Assembly: GCA_008729055.1 (NCBI GenBank)
Contig: SDUX01000112.1
Span: forward strand, 1-64,000
Direction: 5' to 3'
Length of the DNA: 64,000 nucleotides
Origin: Pyropia haitanensis
Lineage: Eukaryota > Rhodophyta > Bangiophyceae > Bangiales > Bangiaceae
Position numbers and translations under genes: made by a program
Notes under the pieces: model-generated
Told to the model about the DNA's origin: nothing
Seen by the model: the letters and a program-made list of their open reading frames with translations, nothing else
Databases searched by the model: none
Part shown: one piece after another, positions 11,308 through 22,213 of the stretch
How the letters are laid out: each line of letters opens with the position of its first letter
Position numbering within the stretch: the first letter of the stretch is position 1

Positions 11308-13085
11308 GTGCCGCGTCGCCGGCCGGCGCGCGTGGCGGCGGCGGCTCCGCACACGCGTCGCCCAGACGGGCGCTGCCGGCCAAGCCGCCCGCCATCCTCG
11401 ACCCGTTCCCGTCGCTGGCGGCCAGCCGCCAGCCGCCAGTGACAGTGGACAGCGACAGCGACGGCGACAGCGGCAGCGGCAGCGACGCCGGCGGCGGTGG
11501 CAGCGGCAGCGGCAGCGGCAGCGGCAGCGACAGCGGCAGTGACCACCACAGCCGCAGCAGCCGTGGCAGCGGCAGCCGCGGTGGCAGCGGCAGAGACAGT
11601 GGCGTCGGCAGCGGCAGCGACACCGACGGCCGCACCGGCCACGACCGTGGCCACGACAGCGGCCACGACCGCGGCCACGCCAGCGGCCACGACAGCGACA
11701 GCTCCGCCGACCGCGCCGGCCGGGACGCCCGCAGCGGCGACAGCGCCGACGACGCCGCGCGTGCGCCGCCGCCCACCGGCCACGGCGGCGGCCGCGACGC
11801 CACCGACGCCGACGCCGGCACGCGCGCGGCGTCGGCCGTCGGCGGCGGCGGCACGCGCGCCGCCGCCGCCGCGGCGCGCGCGGCGTCGCCCGTGGGCCGC
11901 GACTGGCACAGCGGCGACGGCGGCGGCGGCGGCGGCGGCGGCGGGCGTGATGGGACCCCCCCCCCCGGCGGCAGCGGCGGCGGCGGCGGCTCGCCGCGGC
12001 GGCCGCCGCCCCCGCGCTCGCCGACGAGCCCGTCGACAACGTGGACCGGGGCGGCGACGAGGCGGACGAGCCGCCCGTGGCGGCGGCCGAGAGTGCCACC
12101 GACGGGGACGACGCGGACCGGGACAGTGGCGGCGTGGCCGGCCGCCGCCGCGGCGGTGGAGCCGCCGCGGACGCTGCTGCCGCCGCCGCCGCCGCGGGGG
12201 CGTCGGCGGCCAGCGCCAAGGGGTCACCCGCCGCCGCCGCTGGCGCTGCCGACACGCCCCCGTCGCCCGCCCGCGGGCGCCGCCGGCACGGCCGCGCCGC
12301 GGCGGCGGCCGCGGGCACCCCCCCCCCCCCCCTCACAGCCGCCACCAGCGGCGACGGCGGCGACGCGGACGGGCGCCCCCCTGCTCCTCCTCCCCCCCCC
12401 CCAGCCGACGACGTTGCCGACCGGGTGGCGGACTCCCCCCCCCCCCCCGCCTCTCCCACCGCCGCGCGTCGACGGCGGCGGCGGCAGACGGCGGCGCGGG
12501 CTCCCCCCCCCCCCCCACTCCCGGCGGGGCGGCGGCGGCGGCGGCCACCACCACCGCTGGGGCAGCGTCTTTTCCGCCCTCTCCCGCCGCCCCTCTGCCG
12601 CGGCGGCCGCGGCGGCCGCGACGCCGCCCGCGTCGCCGCCGCCGCTCGGGGCGGCCGCGGCCAGCGGCGGCAAGGCCGGCGGCAAGGACCCGGCGGCGGG
12701 CCGGCCGCTGCGCGGCTCCGCGTCCATGATCTCCCTCGCCTCTGCGTCGGCGCGCAAGGCCGGCACGGCGGCGGCGCCCGCCGCGTCGCCACCGGCACAG
12801 GCGTCGGCGTCGGCGTCCGCGGCGGCGGCGACGGCGGCGGCGGCGGCCGCCGCCGCCGCCGCCGCGGCGCGCGACAGCCCCGACGTGGTGCCCGACATTT
12901 ACGTGCGGCGGCCACCGCCGCGCGCCTTTTCCGCCGCCGCCGTCCCGTCGGCGGCGGCGCTCGGCGCGGGCCGCGCCGCCGGTGGCGGCGGCGCGCCGGG
13001 CGGCCGCTGGGCCGCCCGCCTCGCGGGCATGGCCGCCGCGCCCCGCTCGTGGGCGCCCCCGTGGCGGCCGCGCGAGGCGTCGGCC

Positions 13086-13118
<33 letters not shown>

Positions 13119-13576
13119 GCTGCCACCTCCCCCGCCGCCGTGGAAGCGGCGCATGGGCGGCGGGCGAGCGCGCCGCCCGGCCGCCACGGGCGCAAAGGGC
13201 GTGGCCGGGCGGCCGCGGACGCGGCTGCCGACGCGGCCGACGGCGCCGGCGCCGGCGCGGTCGTCCCGCCGCTGACGGCGGAAGAGAAGAAGCGTGCCGC
13301 CGATGGTGGGGGCGTCTCCCTCGCAGACGCGGCGGCCGCCGATCCCGCCAGCAGCGGCGGCGGCGAAGACCCGGCCTCGTCGGGCGGGTCCCCCGCGGGC
13401 GTGGGCGTGGCCGCGGCGACCGCCGCCGGCCGCCGCCGCGGCCGCACCGAGGAGGTTGGCGGCGACCGCCGCGCCGCCGCCACGGCCGACCGCGGCGGCG
13501 GCGGCGACCGCCGCGGCCGCGGCCGCCGCGACGGCGCGGCTAGCGGCGGCGACGGCGACAGCGACGGCGGCAGCGA

Positions 13577-13610
<34 letters not shown>

Positions 13611-13944
13611 AGTGGTGGTGGTGGCGACGGCCGGCGGGGCAGCTCGTCGGCGGCGGTCGTGTCGCGCGGCGCCGCGGTCGGCGCCGCGGCCGCCGGCACG
13701 GCCGCGGCAGCGTCGCCGCCCCGTCGCCGCTCCGCGTCGGCCGACAGCGGCGGCCACCGCCGCGACCGCGGCGGCGGCCGCCACAGCAGCGCCGACGGCG
13801 GCGGCGGCGGCGGCGGCGGCGGCCGCAGCAGCGTCGACGGCGGCGGCGGGCAGGTGCGGACGACGCTCGCCGCCGCGCGCGCGCTCGCCCGCCGCCACGT
13901 GTCGACCGCCGCCGCGGCGGCGGCGGAGCTCGGCGCGCCCCGCA

Positions 13945-13979
<35 letters not shown>

Positions 13980-14217
13980 CGCCGCCCGCGGCGGCCCCGC
14001 CGGCTCACCGCCGCCGCCGCGGCCATCACCTCCCCGTCCCGCTCGCCGCCGCCGCCGCCGCACCGCGCGGTCGCGTCGTCGCCGTCACCACCGCCGCCGG
14101 CTGCGGCCGACCGGGGCGGCGGCGGCGGCATTGGCGGCGGCGGCGGGTGGGGCGGCCGCCGCCGCCGCCGCGACGCGCGGCGTGGCGGCGACCGCCCGCG
14201 GGTGGGCGGTTGGGGTA

Positions 14218-14249
<32 letters not shown>

Positions 14250-14683
14250 GGCGGCCGTGGCGTGGCGAGCAGCGGCGGCGAGGGGAGTGACCACGCGGAC
14301 GTGGAGAAGGAGCGCGCCGCCGTCCACGCCGCACGGCGGGCGGCGCGGCGGCGGGGCGGCGCGGCGGCGGCGGCCGGCAGTGGCGGCGACGGCGGCGGCG
14401 GCGGCGGCGGCAAAGCAGACGGCGACGACGCCGCCATTGACGTCGTTGACCTGTCTGCCGCGGACGCGGGCGGCCAGGCCGCGGCTGCGGCTGGCGGTGG
14501 GGTGCCGCCGCCACCCGCGGAGGCGGGCGTGGCGTGGCCCGCGGGGGAGGTTGACTCGTTTGGCTCTGCCGCGCTGCTCGCGCAGATGGCCGCCCGGTCG
14601 CCGTCGCCGGGCGCGTCCCCGTCGCCGCCGCCGCCGCCGCCGCTGCCGTCCACGCCGCGCGCCGCCGCCGCCGCCGTTGCCGA

Positions 14684-14715
<32 letters not shown>

Positions 14716-15386
14716 ACGGCGACCGCGGCGCTGGCGACGGCATCGACGCTGACGCGGGCGGTGACGGCAGCGTCGAGGGCACCGCCGCCACCGCCGCCAC
14801 AGGGGCGATGGTCGACGGCGCCCCTGCCGACGCGGTGAGCGTCGACGCCACCGGTGGCGGCTCGGCCTTGACGGGCGACCCCGTCGACGCGCTGTCGGCG
14901 TACGAGGTCACCGACGAGGCGCCCACCCCCGACCGCCGCCAGGCGCCCGCGGCGGCTGCCGCGCGCAACGCCGCCGACGACACGGCAGTGGTGGCGGGCA
15001 GGTTTGGCAGCCGTGTTGGCGGCGGCGGTGGCAGGCCGTCCCCGTCGCCGCCGCTCCCCGCGGGCGCCACCACCGACACCGCTCTCCCCCCCCTCCAGAC
15101 GGGCAGCGACGGTGGCAGCAACGAGGACGGCGAGCGCGCCCCCTCCCCTGCCCGTCACGCTGGGGGCGTGTACGAGCCGCGCACGCCCACCCCCCCAAGC
15201 GGCACGCGCAGGGCATCCCCCCCCCGACACCCCCCGCCGGGGTACCGTGGTGGACCTCCCCCGCGCCCGCGGCCGCGGCCACGGCGGCCGCCACCGACGG
15301 GCGCCGCCGCCGGCCCGGCGCCACCCCACCCCCATCCGCTGGGGTGTGGGAGCCACGCCGCGGGGAGGACGCGTCCCCCGCCGCCC

Positions 15387-15420
<34 letters not shown>

Positions 15421-16204
15421 AGCGGCCGCCGCGGCCGCCGCCGCGGCCGCGCCGCCGCGGGCCGACGCGGCCGCGGCGTGGCCGGCTCCCCTGCCCGCCG
15501 TGCACGTTGCGGCGGCCGACGCGGCGGGCGCGGCCGCGTCGGCACGCGCGCCCGCCGCGCCGCCGCCGCCGCCGCCGCCGCCGCCAGTGTCGGCGGCGGC
15601 GGCGGCCGTGCCAGCCGGCTGCGGGGCGGCCGACCCCGCCGCCGCCGCCGCCGCCGCCCACGATGCGGGTGCCGGCGGCGGGGGTGCGGCGAGCAGCACG
15701 TCGGTCGACGCGCCGAGCACGTCGACCGCCCCGCCATCGTCAACGAGCCAACCGCCATCGTCTGGGGCAACGTCGTCGGTCGCCGTCGCCACGGGCGGCG
15801 GCACGGCGGCGGAGGCGACGGGGGCGGCGTTCCCGCGCGGCGGGTCGTCGTCCCCTCCCCCCCCCCCCGCCCCCCCCGCGCCGCCGACGCACTCGCCCTC
15901 CACCCAAGCGGCTAGCGGCCGCCCCCCCTCCCGTCGGCGGCGGCCGCCGTCGTCCACCACCACCTCCTCTGGCGCGCGCCCGCCGGCGGCGCGCCCCCCT
16001 CCCCCCCCCCCCCCCCGGCGGCCGCTCCCGCTGACGCCGCCCCGGCCGACGCGGCGGTGCTCACGTCGACGGCGCTCGCGTGGCTCGACGCGTCCACGCG
16101 GCGGCTGGCCGACTCGGCGCGGCGGCTCGACGACTCGGCCCGCCGCTTTGACGCGTCGACGCGGCGGCTCGCCGCCGCCGGCGACGGCGCGCCGCCGGGC
16201 ACGC

Positions 16205-16241
<37 letters not shown>

Positions 16242-19058
16242 GGCCATCGCCGCGGCGGCGCCGCCACGGTCGCCGCCGCCGCCGCCGCTGCCGGCGGCGG
16301 CCCCACCGCCAGCGGCCGCCGGCGGGCGGGCCGCCGGCCGCAGCGGGGAGCTCCCGCCGCTGCGCTCGCGCTCCCGCCGCGCGTCGGACGCGGGGCCCGC
16401 GCGGCCGCGGCGGAGCACCGCCGCGGCGGGCCGGCCGCCGCGGCGGACGCTGACCGTGCACTCGGCCGCCGGTGGTGGGGGTGGCGGCGGCGGCGGCGGC
16501 GGCGGCGGCCGCGGCCGGCCGCCCGCGTCGGCCGCGGCGGCCGCGGCGCCGCCACCGGCGTCAGCCGCACCCCCGCCGCCACGGCGGCTGGTGCGGTCGG
16601 CGAGCGCGCCCGGCCGCGCGACGGCCGACAGCGTCCTTGGTGGCGGCGCCGCGCCGGCTCCATGGTCGGCGCCCGCCTTTGCCGCCGGCACCGGCGGCGG
16701 CGGCGACGGCGGCGACGGCGGCCGCCTCCGCCGGTGGTCGTCGGCCGGGCCCGACGCGCCGCCGTCGCCGACCGGCCGCCCGCCGCGCCTGTCGTCCGTC
16801 CCGTCGTCTGCGGCGGCCGCGCGCGCCGGCGGCCGGTCGGCGGCGGCGTGGCGGTCGCCCGCGGCGCACACGACGCAGGCGTTTACGCTGCAGCTGGTGC
16901 TCGACGCGGACGCGGCGGGTGACGGCAGCGGCAGGCGGCGGCTGTCCGGGAGCTCCGCCGGCGGGCGGATGCGCGTCTGCTCCACGGTTCGGCTGACGCC
17001 AGTGCCAGGCGGCCTGTCCGTAGCTGAAGAGCCGTCCCTTGAGGGCGTCCAAGAGGTCGAGGAGGAGGAGGAGGTCGCGCCCGTGGAAATGGTCGACAGC
17101 AATGAGGAGGCCGACGGGGACACCGTACCGGCGGCGGACGACTGGCAAGGGGAGGAGGCCGACGCGGCGGCCGCCGACAGCGCGTACCCGACGCCGTGGC
17201 CGGCGCCGCCGCGCGCGGACCGCGGGGTCGGCTCGGCCGATGAAGAGGGCGACACGGCCGCCGCCGCCGCCGACGTGGCACCGTCCCCAGCGGCATCCGC
17301 GGCGGCGGCGACGGCGGCGGCGGCCGACCAGGTGCTGACGTGGCCGCCGCGCTCGTCTCCGCGCTCCTCGCCCGGCGACCGGCGGCCGCGTGGCAGCCGC
17401 CGCTCGTCATCGGCGTCGGGCGCGTCGTCGACGCGGCCGGCGGGCGGCCGCGGTCGGTCACCACCACCCGCCACCGCGCCGCGGCCGGCCGTTGCCGTCT
17501 CCCGCCTCGCGACGCTGCCGGTGCCCCGCCGCCGCGACGGCGGCGGCGGCGGCGCTGACGCTGGCCGGCGGCCCCGGTCTCGCACCGCGTCTACCCGCGC
17601 CGCCCGCGGCGCGGACGGCGCGTCCGCCGCGGCACCGCCGCCCGCGCTGCTGCTGCCGCTGCCGCTGCCCCCGCAGTCTGCCACCGCCGCCACAGCCGCC
17701 GCGGCGGCGGGCGGGCGGGGCGCGGCGCCACCCCCCCCCCCCCGCCGCCGCCGTTCCCCCCCGGTGCCGCCGTCTACGCCGACGCGCCGCCGCCGCCGCC
17801 GCCGCGGTCGTCGGCGCGCGCGGAGCGGCCGCGCAAGCGCGCGCGGCGGTCGGCGGGCGCCGGCGCCGGCACGTCGTCCTCGTCCGCGGTGCCGTCGGCT
17901 GGCAGTGGCGTTGGCGGTGGCACGCCGGGGCGGCGGCGGAGCCTGGTCTCGGCCGCCCGCTGGGACGTGGCGCCGGGCGGCGCCGCCGACGGCAGCGGCG
18001 GCGGCGGCGGCGGCGGGCGCCTGCTGGTCGCGCCGCGCCGGCGGACGTCGGCGCCCGGCGGCCGCGGCGCTGCCGCGGCGGGCCCGCCCCTGTCGCCGCC
18101 ACTGCCGCCGCTGCTGCCCGCCGCGGCGGCGTCGCCGCTGTGGGCGCCCGTCCGCCTGTCGGACGTGACGCCCGTCGATGACGCGCCGCCGGGGGGGCGC
18201 TGGGGAAGCGGCTCCCCGCCGCCGCCGCCGCTGCTGGCGGGCGCCCTCGGCGCCGCCGCCGCCGATGCGGACGAGGAGGAGGAGGAGGAGATTACGCCGC
18301 TGTACCGCGAGGCGCCGCCGCTGCCGGCCGCGGCGGCCGCCCGCGAGGAGCTCCCGCCGCTCGTCCACGACGGCGACACGCCGGCGGTGCGGCGGCGGTC
18401 GCGCGCGTCGGCGGCCGGGTCGGCCGCGCCGCGCCGCGCGTCGGCCGCCGGCGCTGGTGCCGCCCCCCGCCGCAGCCCGCCGCGCGCCGCGTCCGTCACA
18501 TCGGTGACGCGGGCGCCGCGGTCGCCGCTCGGCGCGGACGGGGTGGTGGCGCTGCGGCTGCCAGAGGAGCACCCCCCCCACGACGGCGGCGGCGCGCTCA
18601 CGCCGCCGCCACGGTCCGCGTCTGGCGCGGCGGCGGTGGCCGTCATTGGCACGCCGCCGTCGCCCCCCCCCCGTGGCCGCCCGCCCGTGGCGCACCCCGC
18701 CGCCGCGGCGGCGGCCGCCGCCGACGCGCGGCGGCGGTCCGCGTCGGCGCGGCGGCGGGTGGCGGCGGCGAGCGCCGCGGCGGCCGCCGCCGCCGCGTCG
18801 GCGGCCGCCGCCCGTGGGCCGCGGGCGGCGGCGGCGGCGGTGCCGCCGCCGCCGGTGCTCCTCGTCCGCGAGTACCCGCCGGCGACCACGTTTGCGCCGC
18901 TGTACAGCGGTGGCTGGGCGAGCCGCCTGGCCGCCGCGAGCAGCGCGCGGCTTGGCGTGGTGGGGTGTGGGGGGGATGGGTGCCGCCGGCTGGTTGGACG
19001 CCTCCGGCGGCGGCGGTGGGCGGCGGGGGGGGTTGGCGAGAGTGGGGAGATGTCGTAG
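10512..19058 (+). CDS. Giant intrinsically disordered low-complexity protein (frame broken at poly-C tracts)
   Basis: Starts at ATG 10,512 (MERLRAGWPG) and, if poly-C frame breaks are bridged, encodes about 2,850 residues ending at TAG 19,058. Composition is Gly/Ala/Pro/Ser/Arg with Ser-Asp runs (~11,440-11,730), SPSP and RRxSAS motifs, a KRARR basic cluster (~17,835) that could act in nuclear import, an acidic stretch (~17,030-17,200, EVEEEEEVAPVEM), and a heptad array at 16,084-16,167. No catalytic or known binding domain is visible. The protein-like frame changes near 11,956-11,966 (11 C), 12,503-12,516 (14 C), 15,217-15,225 (9 C), 16,001-16,016 (16 C) and 17,731-17,743 (13 C). Codons end in C/G throughout, and the acidic and Ser-Asp stretches have protein-like composition only on this strand. 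It could be several genes or a chain of exons; function unknown. Confidence 0.5.
16084..16167 (+). repeat. Four-copy heptad repeat inside the giant protein
   Basis: Encodes LDASTRR, LADSARR, LDDSARR, FDASTRR followed by LAAA: exact 7-residue spacing with Leu/Phe at position a and Arg-Arg at f-g. This is the most regular helical (coiled-coil-like) segment in an otherwise disordered protein. Confidence 0.8.
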
Positions 19059-19853
19059 GCGACCGGGGGGCGGGGGGGGGGAGGGAGGGAGTGGGCTTGG
19101 AGGACAGGAGCGCGAGTGGGCGTCAGTGATCGTTCGTGATGGGGTGGAGTGGTGGCGAGGCGGGCCGCCATAAGAGCCGCTGGCAGGCCGTGTGCAGGTT
19201 TCCGCTGCCGCGGCGCGCGTCGTGCCTGCCAGAGGTAGAGCAAGACAACAAAAGAAAACCCACCCATGCAGAAGAACAGACAAGGACGTCTCACGCGGCA
19301 CGGACACGCGCCAGCCAACCCGCGTCGCGGCGGTGCCGCGCGCCTAGCACACGGAGCGCAAAACAAACGAAAGAAACCCAGCCATGCACAAGAAAAAGAA
19401 CGGAACTTCACACAGCACGCAAAGGAAAGCTCATCGCGCGGCACAAAACAGAAAGGCTCACCACGAGGCACAAACAACACGGGCCCATCACGCGGTGCAA
19501 ACGTCGTCACGCCGTCAAAGCGACAGCGGTCCGCTGGGCCCGCCCCCCCCGCACAGACACACTCGTGCCCACGCCGCGGCACGCACCACGGCCGCCAAGG
19601 CTGCAGCGCCCGCAACATGTGCTTGCCGGCGGGCGCCGCAGACCGTCCGGCGCCAGCTCGAGGGCTCCCGCCTTGCAGGCCGTCCCCCCACCGGCGCGGG
19701 CCCTCACCCTGCGGGGGCTGCATCGTCACGCGCGCGCGGGGCGCCGACCGCTACCACCCGCGGCCACGACGGTTCCGCCCTCTCGTCACGGGGCACGTCA
19801 CGCACAAAAGGGGCGGGGGCGCCCGGCCTCAGACTCCCCCCCCCGCTCCTTGC
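19059..19853. other. Convergent intergenic region with short A-rich repeats
   Basis: Lies between the 3' ends of the giant gene and the histidine phosphatase gene. It contains two diverged copies of a segment with a CCATGCA(G/C)AAGAA core (~19,243-19,285 and ~19,359-19,400), then about three degenerate ~27-bp units at 19,425-19,505 (variants of CACGAGGCACAAA). No gene is recognised. Confidence 0.5.
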
Positions 19854-21096
19854 TCAAACCACCGCCCGCACATGGGCGTCATCGTTACAGCGGAGCAGGA
19901 TGAGCGCCCCGTCGGCGGTGACGCCCACTTCCACCGCCCCCCCATTGGACACGTGCGTGCGGCCGACGCTGCCCCAGTCCCCGCCCGTCACCCGCCGCAC
20001 AAACGTCTTGATCACGTAGCCGTGGGTAAAGACGAGCACCACCCCGCCGAGGCCGTCAGCCCGCAGGGCAGGGGCCTCTGCCGTCGCCACCGCCGCCGCC
20101 GCCGCCGCCGCCGCCCCCGGTCCATCTGGCTCGCCGCCGCCGACGCCATTGACCTCCGCCGGCGCCGCCGCGGCCGCCGCCGCCGCCACAGCCGCGACCG
20201 TGTCTGGCACGACGCGGCCGAGTAGGAACCCCGCCGCCCGCTCCTCCACCGCCGCGGTGCTCTCCCCCCCCGGCGCGTGGTGGTGCGCCGGGTCCCGCTG
20301 CGCGGCGGCGGCCACGGCGGGCGTCAACACGTCGGCGCGGAGCGCGTCCTCCCACTCGCCCTGGTCGATTTCGAGCAGCGCCGCCGCGGGCCGCACCGCG
20401 TGGCCGCCCGCCGCGCCCGCCGTGGCGAGCGCAACCGCGGCGGTGCCGGCCGCCCGCACCGCGGGGGAGGTGTACACCGCGGTGACGCGGGGGAGGGCGG
20501 CGCCGTAGCGGGCGCGGAGCATGGTGCCCACCGCGGCGGCCTGGCGGAGGCCTTTGGGCGTCAGCGCCGCCGCCGGGGACCTGCGGGCGGGGGTGCGGGT
20601 CCCAACAGCGGACACCCAGCGCGGGGTGGACGGCAGGGGAATGGAAATGCACTCACGCGGGCCCACGCGGCAACACCAGTGGGCCATGCCGCGGGGGGCG
20701 GACAGTCAGTGTGAAAGCCCGCCGTCCGTGACCACCGGTGGCCGCCGCCTCAGCGGGGCCGGGTCGACCAAGACCAACAGCGTGCGGAAATGAGAGCGAG
20801 CGCCGCACGCTGCGCGGCTGTCCGGCCGCCGAGCACGCGACCTACCGCCCCCGCCCCCACCCCCCCCCCTCCGCCAGCAAAGCTACTGGGGTTCCCGCGC
20901 TGTCCACCGCCGCCGGCACCATTCCCCGAGACGGGCTGGGGGGGACTCCCCCCGTCACGCCAGAACATCCGCCCCCTCAACCTTCCCCTTCCGCGACGCA
21001 CCGGCCGGCAATGTGGGTGTCCTCCCGCAGGTTGGCCTCGGACTCGCCGTGACGGATGAGCACCAGCGTCGTCATGGGTGTAGGTGCCGGTGCCAT
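19854..21096 (-). CDS. Histidine phosphatase superfamily (phosphoglycerate mutase-like) protein, two exons
   Basis: Branch-1 histidine phosphatase fold, in which a catalytic His accepts the phosphate. Exon 1 (21,096-21,002) encodes the N-terminal strand with the RHGES motif (His at residue 16). Exon 2 (20,580-19,854) starts with the ALTPKG segment that always follows the RHG loop, then YTSPAVRA, the acid residue in EIDQGEWE, and the distal catalytic His in VFTHGY. The 421-bp intron (21,001-20,581) has a GTGCGT donor and a CCCGCAG acceptor and restores the frame exactly (Arg codon split 2+1), giving 273 residues. A second in-frame ATG at 21,075 would shorten the protein by 7 residues. Ala-rich inserts (~20,080-20,200) are typical of this window. 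The substrate cannot be told from sequence; family members act on phosphosugars, nucleotides or phosphoproteins. Confidence 0.85.
20581..21001 (-). other. Spliceosomal intron of the histidine phosphatase gene
   Basis: GT-AG intron of 421 bp in phase 2: donor CCG^GTGCGT, acceptor CGCAG^GTCCCC. It contains poly-C/G tracts. It is supported because removal joins the RHGES exon directly to the ALTPKG exon in frame. Confidence 0.85.
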
Positions 21097-22213
21097 GACT
21101 GCCACCGCCGTGCGGGGGCCGGCTGGGCAAGCAAGAAGGAAGGGGGGGGGAGGAAGGACGGGCGGGTGGGTGGGTGGGCTCGTGGGCGGGCGGGCAGGCG
21201 GTGGAGCCAATGGCAAGGGGAAGGGGGAGGGGGGGGGGGGTGAGCGCGCAGCGGGGGGGCGCGGCAGGGCGGGACGCCAAGAGAAAACACGGCAGGGGGG
21301 GAGGCGGAAAGACAGCGTGTGCAGGCGACTGAAAGACAGACAAGCACGGTGGCAGAGGAGCGGAGGAACGGCAAGAACGGTGACAAGGGGGAGAGGGTCG
21401 GGTGGGGGTGGCCAAACTTGCGGCATCGACCACAGAGCGGTGGGGCAGCTGTCGTCCCTCCCTCCCCAGTGCCGACCGGATGACGAGCCGCGTGACACAC
21501 GTGGCCGCGGAGATCGTGCCGTGATCGCGTGGCCCGCCGCGGCCGATGCGCTGTGCGTGTATCGCCCGGGTCAGCCCGCGGATCCTTGGGGCCCCGTCCC
21601 GACGGCTTGGTCTCGCGGCAGCGCCGTGGCGGGCGGGCGCGCCGCCCGCCGACCCTACGGTGCTCTGACCGCGTGGGCGCGCGCAAGCCTGGCGCGCGCT
21701 GACCATCGACAGCTGGTAGCGCCTCCCCCGACCGCCCCTCCCCCCGCCTTCCAGGCCGCGCTCGTGCGGCTCGCGCCAGCCACCTCACACTCCCGGCGCG
21801 GCCACCGTCGTGGCCAGGCAGCGGCGGCTGTGGGGGCCTGCCTCCACCGAGGGGGCCACCAACCGTAAAGGAATGCACGCGTCGTGGGGGTGGGGCTGGC
21901 GCTCCGCAAGGCACGCTCCCCCCTTCCTTCTTCTGCATCGGATGGGTCAAGCAAAAGCGAGTAGTATACAGTGCTACGCCAAACGGCAGTCCAACCGCAC
22001 GCGCGCACTCGCACGGCAAGAGCCCACCAAACGCACGTGGTCCCTCCCCGCGGCGATTCCCGACGCAACTCGTCCCCAACGCGGCTCACCCCGCGCTCGG
22101 CACGCGCCATCAATGACCCTCCCACAGGGGCCACGAGCGCTCTACCGCGCACGCATTGACCGACACACACCCAGACGCACGTGGACGCGCTCCATGCTCC
22201 CCCCCCACGCCGC
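21097..22213. other. Intergenic region between histidine phosphatase and GH97 genes
   Basis: Poly-G-rich to ~21,260 (the upstream region of the phosphatase), then unremarkable GC-rich sequence with a slightly more AT-rich portion at 21,950-22,030 near the 3' end of the GH97 gene. No gene seen. Confidence 0.6.

Noticed and set aside
15912..19307. Long - strand frame (1,131 codons) opposite the giant gene
   Set aside because: It is Arg/Pro/Ala shadow composition; the acidic and Ser/Asp-rich protein-like stretches and C/G-ending codons are on the + strand.
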